The position numbers and the translations under genes were made by a program. The notes under the pieces are model-generated. The model did not search any database, had not been told where the DNA came from, and worked only from the letters and a program-made list of their open reading frames with translations. Positions 44,742-53,963 of a DNA stretch of 64,000 nucleotides are shown here, in pieces (the first letter of the stretch is position 1; every line of letters begins with the position of its first letter). Source of the stretch: Pseudomonas mandelii (GTDB taxonomy: Bacteria > Pseudomonadota > Gammaproteobacteria > Pseudomonadales > Pseudomonadaceae); NCBI RefSeq assembly GCF_900106065.1, contig NZ_LT629796.1, positions 496,001 through 560,000 on the forward strand. The letters run 5' to 3'.

Positions 44742-44757
44742 TCAGAGACTGAATAAG
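44742..44757 (+). repeat. candidate attachment site, right
   Basis: TCAGAGACTGAATAAG, the counterpart of the repeat at 36953-36968 (two transitions apart), between the integrase start and the moxR gene. Confidence 0.4.
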
Positions 44758-44863
44758 CCGTCTGCGTTCACAGTCGACCGGCCTGCGCGTTATAGTCGGG
44801 CACTACACTTATTGCGCCCCGCCCTGCCTGATTCAGGTCGGCTTACCGTTCGAGGATTAGCAG

Positions 44864-45709
44864 ATGAAGTTCGAAGGCACCCAGGCCTACGTCGCCACCG
44901 ATGACCTGAAGCTGGCGGTCAACGCCGCCATTACCCTGGAGCGTCCACTGCTGGTCAAGGGCGAGCCAGGCACCGGCAAAACCATGCTCGCCGAGCAATT
45001 GGCCGAGTCCTTCGGTGCAAAATTGATCACCTGGCACATCAAGTCCACCACCAAGGCGCATCAGGGCCTGTACGAGTACGACGCGGTCAGCCGCCTGCGT
45101 GACTCGCAACTGGGCACGGAAAAAGTCCACGACGTTCGCAACTACCTGAAAAAGGGCAAGCTCTGGGAAGCGTTCGAGTCCGAAGAGCGAGTGATTCTGC
45201 TGATCGACGAAATCGACAAGGCCGACATCGAGTTCCCGAACGACCTGCTGCAAGAACTCGACAAGATGGAGTTCTACGTTTACGAGATCGACGAAACCAT
45301 CAAGGCCAAGAAACGCCCGATCATCATCATTACCTCCAACAACGAGAAAGAGCTGCCGGACGCCTTCCTGCGCCGCTGCTTCTTCCACTACATCGCGTTC
45401 CCGGATCGCGTGACGCTGCAGAAAATCGTCGACGTGCACTACCCGAACATCAAGAAAGACCTGGTCAGCGAAGCGCTGGACGTGTTCTTCGACGTGCGCA
45501 AGGTGCCGGGCCTGAAGAAGAAGCCGTCGACCTCGGAACTGGTGGACTGGCTGAAGCTGCTGATGGCCGACAACATCGGCGAAGCGGTACTGCGCGAACG
45601 CGATCCGACCAAAGCGATCCCACCCTTGGCAGGCGCCCTGGTGAAGAACGAACAGGATGTTCAATTGCTTGAGCGCCTGGCGTTCATGAGCCGTCGCGGC
45701 ACCCGCTAA
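44864..45709 (+). CDS. MoxR-family AAA+ ATPase
   Basis: 281 aa. Walker A GEPGTGKTM (about 37-45), Walker B VILLIDEIDKAD (about 111-122), sensor-1 IIITSNNEKELPDAFLRRCFFHY with the arginine finger. MoxR ATPases work with VWA-domain proteins as chaperone-like complexes that insert metals or remodel enzymes. The partner gene follows 13 bases downstream, so this is a two-gene operon. The client in Pseudomonas is not known. It was probably separated from DUF748 by the island's insertion. Confidence 0.92.
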   Translation: MKFEGTQAYVATDDLKLAVNAAITLERPLLVKGEPGTGKTMLAEQLAESFGAKLITWHIKSTTKAHQGLYEYDAVSRLRDSQLGTEKVHDVRNYLKKGKLWEAFESEERVILLIDEIDKADIEFPNDLLQELDKMEFYVYEIDETIKAKKRPIIIITSNNEKELPDAFLRRCFFHYIAFPDRVTLQKIVDVHYPNIKKDLVSEALDVFFDVRKVPGLKKKPSTSELVDWLKLLMADNIGEAVLRERDPTKAIPPLAGALVKNEQDVQLLERLAFMSRRGTR

Positions 45710-45722
45710 GAGGCTGATCGCC

Positions 45723-46901
45723 ATGCTGCTCAACCTGTTCAATGAAATGCGCGCAGCCAAGGTGCCGGTCTCGGTGCGTGAGCTTCTGGACCTGATCAAT
45801 GCGCTGAAACAACGCGTGACCTTCGCCGACATGGACGAGTTCTATTACCTGTCCCGGGCGATTCTGGTGAAGGACGAACGGCATTTCGACAAGTTCGACC
45901 GCGCGTTCGGCGCCTACTTCAATGGCCTGGAGAAACTCGACGATCACCTTCAGGCCTTGATTCCTGAAGATTGGCTGCGCAAGGAATTCGAGCGTTCCCT
46001 GACCGAAGAAGAACGGGCCGCGATCCAGTCCCTCGGCGGTCTGGACAAGCTGATCGAAGAATTCAAGAAACGCCTCGAAGAACAGAAAGAACGCCATGCC
46101 GGCGGTAACAAATGGATCGGCACCGGCGGCACCAGTCCGTTTGGCTCCGGCGGCTTCAACCCGGAAGGCATTCGCGTCGGCGATGCCGGCAAGCGCCAGG
46201 GCAAAGCGGTCAAGGTGTGGGATCAGCGCGAGTACAAGAACCTCGACGATTCGGTGGAACTGGGCACGCGCAACATCAAGGTCGCCCTGCGCCGCTTGCG
46301 CAAATTTGCCCGTCAGGGTGCGGCGGAAGAGCTGGACATCGACGGCACTATCGACCACACCGCGCGCGATGCCGGCCTGCTGAATATCCAGATGCGGCCG
46401 GAGCGGCGTAACACCGTCAAGCTGTTGCTGCTGTTCGACATCGGCGGCTCGATGGACGCGCATGTGAAGATCTGCGAGGAACTGTTCTCGGCCTGCAAGA
46501 CCGAGTTCAAGCACCTGGAGTACTTCTACTTCCACAACTTCATTTATGAGTCTGTGTGGAAGAACAACATGCGCCGCACTTCCGAGCGCACGTCGACCCA
46601 GGACCTGCTGCACAAGTACGGCGCCGACTACAAAGTGATCTTCATTGGTGACGCTGCGATGGCGCCGTATGAAATCACCCAGGCCGGCGGCAGCGTCGAG
46701 CACTGGAACGAAGAAGCCGGTTATGTGTGGATGCAGCGGTTCATGGAGAAGTACAAGAAGGTCATCTGGATCAACCCCTATCCGAAAGATACGTGGGGGT
46801 ATACATCGTCGACCAATATTGTGCGGGACTTGATTGACGACCAGATGTACCCGTTGACGTTGCGGGGGTTGGAGGAAGGGATGCGGTTTCTTTCCAAATA
46901 G
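45723..46901 (+). CDS. VWA-domain CoxE-like protein, MoxR partner
   Basis: 392 aa. The N-terminal half is helical with charged helices (LTEEERAAIQSLGGLDKLIE); a Gly-rich linker (GGTSPFGSGGF) precedes a von Willebrand A domain whose metal-binding MIDAS is LLFDIGGSMDAH (about 237-247, DxGxS instead of the more usual DxSxS) with a distal Asp in FIGDAAMAPYE. Cytosolic. It forms an operon with moxR and likely acts as adaptor for the ATPase. Confidence 0.88.
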   Translation: MLLNLFNEMRAAKVPVSVRELLDLINALKQRVTFADMDEFYYLSRAILVKDERHFDKFDRAFGAYFNGLEKLDDHLQALIPEDWLRKEFERSLTEEERAAIQSLGGLDKLIEEFKKRLEEQKERHAGGNKWIGTGGTSPFGSGGFNPEGIRVGDAGKRQGKAVKVWDQREYKNLDDSVELGTRNIKVALRRLRKFARQGAAEELDIDGTIDHTARDAGLLNIQMRPERRNTVKLLLLFDIGGSMDAHVKICEELFSACKTEFKHLEYFYFHNFIYESVWKNNMRRTSERTSTQDLLHKYGADYKVIFIGDAAMAPYEITQAGGSVEHWNEEAGYVWMQRFMEKYKKVIWINPYPKDTWGYTSSTNIVRDLIDDQMYPLTLRGLEEGMRFLSK

Positions 46902-46925
46902 AGATTTTTGTTGTCTGTGAAAACG

Positions 46926-47010
46926 TCTTCGCGGGCAAGCCTCGCTCCTACAGGTTTCTGTGTTCGTGCATCGTGCACCAACCCTGTAGGAGCGAGGCTT
47001 GCCCGCGAAG
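46926..47010. repeat. REP pair (inverted), GTAGGAGCGAGGCTTGCCCG type
   Basis: GTCTTCGCGGGCAAGCCTCG at 46926 faces GTAGGAGCGAGGCTTGCCCG, ending GCGAAG at 47010. It separates convergent genes. Confidence 0.87.
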
Positions 47011-47013
47011 CTT

Positions 47014-47940
47014 TTAGCGGTTTGAAAATCGCTGCAAATACTCGACCTGTTCGCGATGCGCCACCTCCTGCACCACAGGCCGCAACCGCACTTTCGCCCC
47101 CGGCAAGCACTGCGCCAGCCGCGCGAGTGCCAACGGCGTCAACGCCCCCAATCGCGGATAACCGCCAATGGTCTGCCGATCATTGAGCAACACAATCGGC
47201 TGCCCGTCCGGCGGGACCTGGACCGCGCCTAGCGGGATGCCTTCGGAAATCATCGGCTGGCCCTGATACTGCAACGGCGTTCCCAGCAAGCGAATGCCCA
47301 TGCGATCGGCACGGCTGTCGAGGGTCCAGACGCTGTTGAACGCATCGAACAGACTTTGCCCGCTGAACTCACCGATCTGCGCGCCGAGGACCACATCCAG
47401 TGGCGAATCGACTTTGAAATTAGGCCGGTGTTCTGCCGGTAACTCCCGCAGCAATAACAGCGCACTCCCGCGATAGCTCAACGGCGCGCCTTTGGCCAAT
47501 GGCCGGCCCATACCATCCAGGCCGCCGAGTTCTTCACGGACCACCGTCGCGCTGCTGCCCAACACCTTTGGCGCGTCAAACCCGCCCGGTGCCGCCAGAT
47601 AGGCTCGCGCCCCGAGCAGCGGTTGAGTGAATTGCAATCGCTGGCCCTTGTTCAGCCGGAAACTGCGCCACGGCGCCAATGCCTCGCCATCCACTTTCGC
47701 GCCCAGGTCCGCCCCGGCCAGCGCCAACACGCAGTCTTCCTCGGCTACGACGCTGAAACCGCCGAAGGTGATTTCAATCACCGGCGCATCAAGGCCATTG
47801 CCCAACAACCAATTGGCCCACGACATCGAACGCCAATCCAGCCCGCCGCCCTGGGTCACACCCAGATGCCGCACGCCGAAACGACCCGCGTCCTGCAACA
47901 GGCACAGCGGCGTACTCGCCTCAATCAATAGACGGCTCAT
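47014..47940 (-). CDS. pxpC: 5-oxoprolinase subunit C (biotin-dependent carboxyltransferase-like)
   Basis: 308 aa of the KipA/AHS2 family: LQDAGRFGVRHLGVTQGGGLDW at the N-terminus, EITFGGFSVVAEEDCVLALAGAD, and AVQVPPDGQPIVLLNDRQTIGGYPRLG. With PxpA and PxpB it forms ATP-dependent 5-oxoprolinase, turning 5-oxoproline (pyroglutamate) into glutamate. Its ATG overlaps the stop of pxpB by 4 bases. Older annotations call it an allophanate hydrolase subunit 2 homologue. The order pxpA-pxpB-pxpC is intact. Confidence 0.9.
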   Translation of the reverse strand: MSRLLIEASTPLCLLQDAGRFGVRHLGVTQGGGLDWRSMSWANWLLGNGLDAPVIEITFGGFSVVAEEDCVLALAGADLGAKVDGEALAPWRSFRLNKGQRLQFTQPLLGARAYLAAPGGFDAPKVLGSSATVVREELGGLDGMGRPLAKGAPLSYRGSALLLLRELPAEHRPNFKVDSPLDVVLGAQIGEFSGQSLFDAFNSVWTLDSRADRMGIRLLGTPLQYQGQPMISEGIPLGAVQVPPDGQPIVLLNDRQTIGGYPRLGALTPLALARLAQCLPGAKVRLRPVVQEVAHREQVEYLQRFSNR

Positions 47941-48641
47941 GCCTGGGCCTCCAATGGCGTGTCGTCACCGCCCAGGTTGATGAACTGCGCATGGTCGACC
48001 GCTTCAAAGCGCACGGTGTCACCCGGTTGCATCAGGCTGTAACCATCGCGTTCGCGGTCGAACAATTTGGCGGGCGTGCGGCCGATCAGGTTCCAGCCGC
48101 CGGGGGACACCACCGGGTAGGCGGCGGTTTGCCGCTCGGCGATGCCGACACTGCCGGCCGCCACCTTTTTACGCGGCGTATTCAGGCGCGGCGCGGCGAG
48201 CACTTCTTCCACCAGCCCCATGAAAGCGAACCCCGGCGCGAAACCCAGGGCGAACACTTGATACTCGCGCTCGCTGTGGCGGCGGATCACCTCGTCCACC
48301 GACAGCCCGCTGCGCTGAGACAACAAGCTCAACTCCGGACCGACGCTCAAGTCATACCAGACCGGCAGCACATGGCATTTACCGCGAGTGCTCGCGTTGG
48401 GCGACAGGTCGATCAGCGCTTGGGCGATCAATTCCCGGGCTTGAGTCGGACTCAACGCGGTCAGGTCGTAATGCACCATCAACGTCGTGTAAGACGGCAC
48501 CAGATCAATCAGATGCCCGGCAAACGCAGCGCGCAGGTTTTCGCTGGCCGCCAGCATCCACGGCATGTTGGCTTCGGCAATTTCATCGAACAGACGCACC
48601 ATCAGGCAATCCAGCGCCACCACCTCAACCCGCAGTTTCAT
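47937..48641 (-). CDS. pxpB: 5-oxoprolinase subunit B (KipI-like)
   Basis: 234 aa, KipI/AHS1 family. Typical pieces are [49 protein letters not shown] and [18 protein letters not shown]. It is part of the PxpABC complex. It is coupled by ATGA overlaps to pxpA upstream and pxpC downstream, consistent with fixed stoichiometry. In Bacillus the homologue KipI inhibits the sporulation kinase KinA, but the oxoprolinase role is the relevant one here. Confidence 0.92.
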   Translation of the reverse strand: MKLRVEVVALDCLMVRLFDEIAEANMPWMLAASENLRAAFAGHLIDLVPSYTTLMVHYDLTALSPTQARELIAQALIDLSPNASTRGKCHVLPVWYDLSVGPELSLLSQRSGLSVDEVIRRHSEREYQVFALGFAPGFAFMGLVEEVLAAPRLNTPRKKVAAGSVGIAERQTAAYPVVSPGGWNLIGRTPAKLFDRERDGYSLMQPGDTVRFEAVDHAQFINLGGDDTPLEAQA

Positions 48642-49390
48642 GGTGCGCTCTGCTGATCAAGGGCTTCGCGAATCCGCCGCACCGCCGCCACCGAACTGGC
48701 GTTGTCACCGTGGACGCACAGGGTGTTGGCCTGCAAGTGCAAGGCGCTGCCGTCGCTGGCGGTGAGGTTGTCGCCACGGGCGATGGTCAGCGCTTGCTCG
48801 ATAATGGTTTCGGGATCGTGGTGCACCGCCCCCGGCAGTTGCCGTGAAACCAGCATGCCGGCACTGTCGTAGGCACGGTCGGCGAAGGCTTCGAACCACA
48901 AGGTCACGCCGTATTCATCACCCAGTTGCTGGGCGGCGCTGTTGTCGCGCGTGGCCATGAGCATCAGCGGCAAGGTCCGGTCATACGCCGCCACGGCCTG
49001 AAGCACCGCGCGCAATTGCGCCGGGTTGGCCATCATGTCGTTGTACATTGCGCCGTGGGGTTTGACGTAACTGACGCGCCCGCCTTGGGCCCGGCAGATG
49101 CCGTCGAGGGCGCCGATCTGGTAATGCAAAATGTCCTGAAGTTCCTGGGCGGTGTAGGCCATGGAGCGGCGGCCGAAACCCACCAGGTCCTGATAGGCCG
49201 GGTGCGCGCCGATCTGCACGCCGTTACTCAGGGCCAGGCCGACGGTCTTGCGCATGATGCTCGGGTCGCCGGCATGGAAGCCGCAGGCGATGTTGGCGCA
49301 ATCGATGAAGGGCATGACCTCGGCGTCCAGACCCATGGTCCAGTTGCCGAAACTCTCGCCGATGTCGCAATTCAATAGCAGGCGGCTCAC
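48638..49390 (-). CDS. pxpA: 5-oxoprolinase subunit A (LamB/YcsF family)
   Basis: 250 aa. The LamB/YcsF signature [27 protein letters not shown] and [12 protein letters not shown] with metal-binding His/Asp residues are present. The start is a GTG at 49390 with CAGGAG 8 bases upstream, giving [13 protein letters not shown]; an ATG seven codons earlier overlaps the ribosome site. First gene of pxpABC, 62 bases after the MFS gene on the same strand. Confidence 0.9.
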   Translation of the reverse strand: MSRLLLNCDIGESFGNWTMGLDAEVMPFIDCANIACGFHAGDPSIMRKTVGLALSNGVQIGAHPAYQDLVGFGRRSMAYTAQELQDILHYQIGALDGICRAQGGRVSYVKPHGAMYNDMMANPAQLRAVLQAVAAYDRTLPLMLMATRDNSAAQQLGDEYGVTLWFEAFADRAYDSAGMLVSRQLPGAVHHDPETIIEQALTIARGDNLTASDGSALHLQANTLCVHGDNASSVAAVRRIREALDQQSAP

Positions 49391-49452
49391 GGTGAACACT
49401 CCTGTAGGCATTTTCTTTTTTTGCTGTCGGGCAGATACCCGCAGATTATCAG

Positions 49453-50739
49453 CTACTCGGCTTCAAGTTGTTTGCCACGGGTTTCCGGCAAGCTCAACGC
49501 AGCAAGGATCACCACACCGTAGGACACCGCCGCAAAAGCCCCGATGCCTACGCTCAATGGCACCTTCTGGCTCATCAAACCGATCAGCAACGGAAACAAC
49601 GCCGCCAGGGCCCGCCCGATGTTGTAGCAAAAGCCCTGCCCCGAACCGCGAATCCGTGTCGGAAACAGCTCGGTCAAAAACGCGCCCATGCCACTGAAAA
49701 TCCCCGAGGCGAAGAAGCCCAGCGGGAAGCCCAGCCACAGCATCACGCCGTTACTGACCGGCAACTGGGTGTAGAGCAACACGATGGTGAACGAGCCGAC
49801 GGCGAACAGGATGAAGTTTCGTTTGCGGCCGAGGATGTCCGTCAAATAGGCACTGATGACGTAGCCGACGTAGGAACCGACGATCACCATCGCCAGATAA
49901 CCGCCCGTGCCGAGTACGCTTAAACCGCGCTCGTTTTTCAGAAACGTCGGCAGCCAGGACGTGATCGCGTAGTAACCGCCCAGTGCGCCCGTGGTCAGCA
50001 CCGAAGCGCGAATCGTGGTGAAGAGGATACCGGGGGCGAAGATCTCGTAGAACTTCGCGGCGTTGCCCGGCTCCTGCTTGGCCTTGGCTTCGCGGTAGAT
50101 TTCCGGGTCCTTGACCAGTCGACGGACGAAGATCACGAAAATCGCCGGCACGATGCCGAGGATGAACAGCGCACGCCAGGCATCTTCCGGCGGCAATACC
50201 GAGAACAGCAGCGCATAGAGAATCGCCGTCAGCCCCCAACCCAGCGCCCAGCCCGATTGCACCATGCCCACGGCCTTGCCGCGGTCTTTGGCGCGAATCA
50301 CCTCGCCCATCAGCACTGCGCCGGCGGTCCACTCACCGCCAAAACCGAAGCCCATCAAGGTACGGCTGATCAACAGTTGCTCGTAGTTTTGCGCGAAGCC
50401 GCAGAGGAAGGTGAAGAAGGCGAACCACAGCACCGTCAGTTGCAAGGTGCGCACACGGCCGATGCGGTCCGACAGAATCCCCGCCACCCAACCACCGATG
50501 GCCGACGCAATGAGCGTGCTGGTATGGATCAGCCCGGCCTCGCCAGTCGTGATGCCCCACATGGCAATCAGGGTCGGCACCACGAAGCTGAGCATCTGGG
50601 TGTCCATGCCGTCCAGGCCATAGCCGATCTTGCAGCTCCAGAAGGTGCGGCGTTCCTGCTGATTGATGTTGCGGTACCAGTCGAAAGGTCCCGGCCGAGA
50701 CGTGGCTTTGGGGATGTCGAGCGTGTCGGGCGCACTCAT
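49453..50739 (-). CDS. MFS transporter linked to 5-oxoproline use
   Basis: 428 aa with twelve predicted helices of the sugar-porter/aromatic-acid-symporter type: [19 protein letters not shown], the conserved loop [34 protein letters not shown], and the second-half [11 protein letters not shown]. It lies directly upstream of pxpABC in the same direction, so it is the probable importer of 5-oxoproline or a related acid. It is divergent from the LysR gene at 50887. Confidence 0.87.
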   Translation of the reverse strand: MSAPDTLDIPKATSRPGPFDWYRNINQQERRTFWSCKIGYGLDGMDTQMLSFVVPTLIAMWGITTGEAGLIHTSTLIASAIGGWVAGILSDRIGRVRTLQLTVLWFAFFTFLCGFAQNYEQLLISRTLMGFGFGGEWTAGAVLMGEVIRAKDRGKAVGMVQSGWALGWGLTAILYALLFSVLPPEDAWRALFILGIVPAIFVIFVRRLVKDPEIYREAKAKQEPGNAAKFYEIFAPGILFTTIRASVLTTGALGGYYAITSWLPTFLKNERGLSVLGTGGYLAMVIVGSYVGYVISAYLTDILGRKRNFILFAVGSFTIVLLYTQLPVSNGVMLWLGFPLGFFASGIFSGMGAFLTELFPTRIRGSGQGFCYNIGRALAALFPLLIGLMSQKVPLSVGIGAFAAVSYGVVILAALSLPETRGKQLEAE

Positions 50740-50886
50740 GGCAACTCTCCGTGCAAATTTTATTGGTATTGTTCTGAGCCCCGACGACGCCTATCGTGGG
50801 AACCGGATGGCCTGATTTTTGGTTGTCCGGCCCTGCTGCGTCCAACTAATAAAAACCCGCCCTAGGCATAAGAAAAACTTAACGCC

Positions 50887-51801
50887 ATGAACCTGAAATT
50901 TCTCGAGACCTTTGTCTGGGTCGCCCGACTCAAGAGTTTCCGCCTGACGGCTGACAAGCTCTTCACCACCCAGGCGTCGATTTCCAGCCGCATCGCGGTG
51001 CTCGAAGGCGAGCTCGGGGTGAAGTTATTTCTGCGCGACTCGCGGGGGGTGAGCCTGACGCCCGAAGGCTTGAAAGTGCTCGAGTACGCTGAGCAGATGA
51101 TGGACACCATGCAAGCCCTCAAGCAGTCGATCGAGACGCGCTCAAGCAAGGTCGGGCGCGTGCGGATCGGCGTGATGGACACGGTGATTCACACGTGGCT
51201 GAGCCCGTTGGTGGCACAGATGATGGATCACTATCCGCGGGTGGAAATCGAGCTGGTGGCCGATACGGCGCTCAACCTCTGCGATCAGCTGCAAAAAGGC
51301 TTTCTCGATCTGATCCTGCAAACCGATCTGGTGCGTCAGGAAAGCGTGCGCAGCCTTGAACTGGCGAGCCATCCGATGGGCTGGATTGTCGCCAGCAATT
51401 CGATCTACAACCGTGGGTACACCGGCATTGCCGATCTGGCGCGCGAGCGGATCATTACCTACTCGAAAAACTCACATCCGCATCAGGACATTCTGAGCCT
51501 GATGCAGGCGAACGGGGTCATGACGCCGCGGCTGAACTGCGTGAACTCGGTGTCGGCGATTACCCGGTTGCTGCGCGACGGATTCGGCATTGGTGCGTTG
51601 CCGCCGGTTCTGGTGGCCGAGGAACTGGGGCGAGGGGAATTGACTTTGCTGGCCATCGATCAACAGCTGCCTAATTTGCAGGTCGTGGTGTCGTGGCGGG
51701 TGGGTGTGGAGTGGGTCGAGGAGATTGTTGCGTTGTGTCAGCAGGTGCTGGAGGGGTATGCGCGCAAGGTGGGTGAAGACTACATCGTCCTCGCACGCTG
51801 A
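50887..51801 (+). CDS. LysR-family regulator, divergent to the MFS-pxp operon
   Basis: 304 aa with HTH at about residues 3-62 (FVWVARLKSFRLTADKLFTT, then QASISSRIAVLEGELG) and a full effector domain. The 147-base divergent region (50740-50886) separates it from the MFS-pxpABC operon, the classic arrangement for a LysR activator. The effector is likely 5-oxoproline or a relative, by inference. A strong hairpin follows the stop. Confidence 0.9.
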   Translation: MNLKFLETFVWVARLKSFRLTADKLFTTQASISSRIAVLEGELGVKLFLRDSRGVSLTPEGLKVLEYAEQMMDTMQALKQSIETRSSKVGRVRIGVMDTVIHTWLSPLVAQMMDHYPRVEIELVADTALNLCDQLQKGFLDLILQTDLVRQESVRSLELASHPMGWIVASNSIYNRGYTGIADLARERIITYSKNSHPHQDILSLMQANGVMTPRLNCVNSVSAITRLLRDGFGIGALPPVLVAEELGRGELTLLAIDQQLPNLQVVVSWRVGVEWVEEIVALCQQVLEGYARKVGEDYIVLAR

Positions 51802-51815
51802 TCGGCGCTGATGAT

Positions 51816-51846
51816 GATCGCTCCCACGCTCTGCGTGGGAGCGATC
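51816..51846. repeat. perfect 14-bp inverted repeat (REP-like / terminator hairpin)
   Basis: GATCGCTCCCACGC and GCGTGGGAGCGATC flank a TCT loop between two convergent genes. The core CTCCCACGCTCTGCGTGGGAG is a common Pseudomonas intergenic palindrome. It lacks a T run and may stop transcription weakly in both directions. Confidence 0.75.
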
Positions 51847-51850
51847 AGTG

Positions 51851-52393
51851 TTACAGGCCGCGCACATCCCGATCTTCGATCGGCCGGCTCTGGCGCAGGC
51901 GTTTGCCGCCCAGCACCACCCAGTCGATCAGACGGAACAGGCATTCAATGCCGAAGGACAGCAGCAACGCACCGCTCATGCCCCAGATCATCGCTTCCGG
52001 TGTCAGCAGGATCTGGTAGCTGTAGCCATTCCAGGTTTCCTTGCGGATATCCGGATCCGCCGCCAATGCGACCTGCAGAACGCGGATGTACCACGGGCCC
52101 TGCATGGCGTGGAACTGTTTATCGAGCGCCACCTGACGGCTGAGCAAGGTGCTCAGGCTCTCGGCGTCGCTGCGGAAAATCGGGTCCTCACTGGCGCGGT
52201 AATGGGCGACCAGCGCCTGCATATCGCCCTTGAAGAACTGATTGGCGGTGCCCTGGAAACCGCTCAGGCTGGTTTGCGCCTCAATCAGATGCGCTTCGAC
52301 CCGTTTCGCGTAATCGCTGATGAATCCGGGCACCTGGACACCGATCAACAGGCCCGCCGCAAACAACACCAGCCGTAGATAACTGAGCAACAT
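51851..52393 (-). CDS. DUF2937-family inner-membrane protein
   Basis: 180 aa. A hydrophobic N-terminal helix (about 5-24), a soluble helical middle (ALVAHYRASEDPIFRSDAESL), and a hydrophobic C-terminal helix (about 136-160, IWGMSGALLLSFGIECLF) before a short basic tail. This is the DUF2937 pattern. The function is unknown. It follows the glutamine amidotransferase gene by 12 bases and is likely co-transcribed with it. Confidence 0.82.
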   Translation of the reverse strand: MLLSYLRLVLFAAGLLIGVQVPGFISDYAKRVEAHLIEAQTSLSGFQGTANQFFKGDMQALVAHYRASEDPIFRSDAESLSTLLSRQVALDKQFHAMQGPWYIRVLQVALAADPDIRKETWNGYSYQILLTPEAMIWGMSGALLLSFGIECLFRLIDWVVLGGKRLRQSRPIEDRDVRGL

Positions 52394-52405
52394 CGGGTGA
52401 GATCC

Positions 52406-53182
52406 TTATTCGGTCTTGCCCTGGCTGACGCATTCGCCGCGTCGCCAGAGGCTCCATTGGCCCGGTTCGTAGCGGGTCCAGGTTTCGTTTTCAGTCAGGG
52501 GTTCGGTGGCGATCACCGTGACCACATCGTTAGGCGTGGTTTCGGCCTGGAAGTCGACGATCACATCGACATCCTTCAACCGCGCAGGGCCGAATGGCGC
52601 GCGACGGGTGATCTGGGCCAATTTGGTCGAGCAATAGCAGAACAGCCAGTCGCCGTCGCTCAACAGGCAGTTGAACACGCCTTTGCTGCGGTATTCGGCG
52701 CAAGCGGCGACCAGGTCCGGCAGCAGCGCTTCGATCTCGACCGGTTCTGGAAACGCTGCGCGCACCCGATTGAGCAGGTCACAGAACGCCGCTTCGCTGT
52801 CGGTGTCACCGACGGGGCGATAAAAGCTTTTGATCGGCTGAAAATCCGCCAGCTGACCGTTATGGGCGAAACACCAGTTGCGGCCCCACAGCTCACGCAC
52901 GAAAGGGTGCGTGTTGGACAGGCAGACCTTGCCCACGTTGGCCTGACGGATATGCCCGATCACCACTTCGCTTTTGATCGGATAGCGCTGCACCAGATTC
53001 GCCACTTCTGACTCGCTGCTGGCCGCCGGGTCCTGAAACAACCGCAGACCGCGCCCCTCATAGAAAGCGATGCCCCAACCGTCACGGTGCGGACCGGTGC
53101 GGCCGCCGCGCTGCATCAGCCCGGTGAAGCTGAACACGATATCGGTCGGCACATTGGCGCTCATGCCCAATAACTCACACAT
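52406..53182 (-). CDS. class II glutamine amidotransferase (YafJ-like)
   Basis: 258 aa. Met is followed directly by the catalytic Cys2 ([12 protein letters not shown]), as needed for an Ntn-type glutaminase, with [12 protein letters not shown] and later GHIRQANVG and [11 protein letters not shown]. It hydrolyses glutamine to release ammonia for an unknown acceptor; no synthetase domain is fused. YafJ-type proteins remain without a firm role. It is likely in one operon with the two membrane-protein genes on either side (26 and 12 bases). Confidence 0.88.
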   Translation of the reverse strand: MCELLGMSANVPTDIVFSFTGLMQRGGRTGPHRDGWGIAFYEGRGLRLFQDPAASSESEVANLVQRYPIKSEVVIGHIRQANVGKVCLSNTHPFVRELWGRNWCFAHNGQLADFQPIKSFYRPVGDTDSEAAFCDLLNRVRAAFPEPVEIEALLPDLVAACAEYRSKGVFNCLLSDGDWLFCYCSTKLAQITRRAPFGPARLKDVDVIVDFQAETTPNDVVTVIATEPLTENETWTRYEPGQWSLWRRGECVSQGKTE

Positions 53183-53208
53183 GCTCGGACTCTCGCTTCA
53201 AGGCCGGA

Positions 53209-53697
53209 TTACAAACGCGGTTCGACCCGCAATCGCTGAGGGTTGCTCGGCACTGGCGGACGACCGTAACGATCATCGCCGGCACCGCCGAACGGATGAT
53301 CGTCGTCAGGATCGTCGGCCCGGGCGGCGGCCTTGGCGGCGGCGGCCTGTTCCTTGCGAGCGTTGGAAGCCCGTTCAATAGGGAACCGGATCGCCACGAA
53401 CACCAGATAAATGCCAAAAGCGATCATGCCGTACATGAACAGGTCGGAAACCGCCCGCCAAGCGTTGTTGCCCACCTTGAACAGCAGATCGAGCGCAGTG
53501 ATGGCGATGGCCGGGGCCACTTTTTCCTTCACCGGGTCGATGATGGTCGGGCTGAATAGCAGTACGGCGACCAGCAGCCGCAGCGGTTCACGCAGCCAAC
53601 GCCACATCCAGCGGGTGATGCGCATCCACACCAACAGGCAGCCTAAAGCGGCAAAGGCGTAGAGGCCCCAAGCGATCAGATAGTCGTTCTCGGTCAT
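53209..53697 (-). CDS. small inner-membrane protein, unknown
   Basis: 162 aa. Helices at about 5-22 (YLIAWGLYAFAALGCLLVW), 34-52 and 81-101 precede a charged, Ala/Asp-rich tail (about 112-162) with no fold. Not a known transporter despite occasional MFS labels for similar proteins. The start is taken at MTENDYLIAW (53697); an ATG three codons earlier is in frame and equally without a strong Shine-Dalgarno. It lies upstream of the glutamine amidotransferase gene. Confidence 0.75.
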   Translation of the reverse strand: MTENDYLIAWGLYAFAALGCLLVWMRITRWMWRWLREPLRLLVAVLLFSPTIIDPVKEKVAPAIAITALDLLFKVGNNAWRAVSDLFMYGMIAFGIYLVFVAIRFPIERASNARKEQAAAAKAAARADDPDDDHPFGGAGDDRYGRPPVPSNPQRLRVEPRL

Positions 53698-53766
53698 GGT
53701 GTCCATGGCAAGGCAGGCAAAGAGGCGCTTATAGTAACGACTTTTCGCCCGTCAGGCGTAATCCAT

Positions 53767-53890
53767 GTGGGAGCGAACTGTGGCGAGGGAGCTTGCTCCC
53801 GTTCGGCTGCGAAGCAGTCGCAGCGCTTTTGGGGTCGCTTCGCAACCCAGCGGGAGCAAGCTCCCTCGCCACACAGGCTCACTCCCACAG
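53767..53890. repeat. nested REP pairs
   Basis: An outer GTGGGAGCGAACTG.../...CTCACTCCCAC pair encloses an inner GTGGCGAGGGAGCTTGCTCC / GGGAGCAAGCTCCCTCGCCA pair with GCTTCGC arms. It sits just upstream of the oligopeptidase B gene. Confidence 0.85.
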
Positions 53891-53963
53891 GGTCTGCACA
53901 GGCATCAATATTTGCATTGCGCCTGCAAAACCCTATTTTTCGTACAACGTCCGAGAGTCCTTC

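Larger units (their letters stand above)
36953..44757. mobile_element. small integrated island with two recombinases
   Basis: Between DUF748 and moxR lie about 7.8 kb of minus-strand genes: a tyrosine integrase at the right end, a serine recombinase at the left end, and mostly unrecognised small genes between. Strong Shine-Dalgarno sequences, ATGA/GTGA overlaps and phage-like small basic proteins suggest a phage-derived or satellite element. No capsid, terminase, portal or conjugation genes were recognised. The borders are placed at an imperfect 16-bp direct repeat, which is inference. No tRNA serves as target. Confidence 0.7.

Noticed and set aside
53793..53963. 57-residue extension of oligopeptidase B
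   Set aside because: It is read through a REP element; the family start is at 53964.
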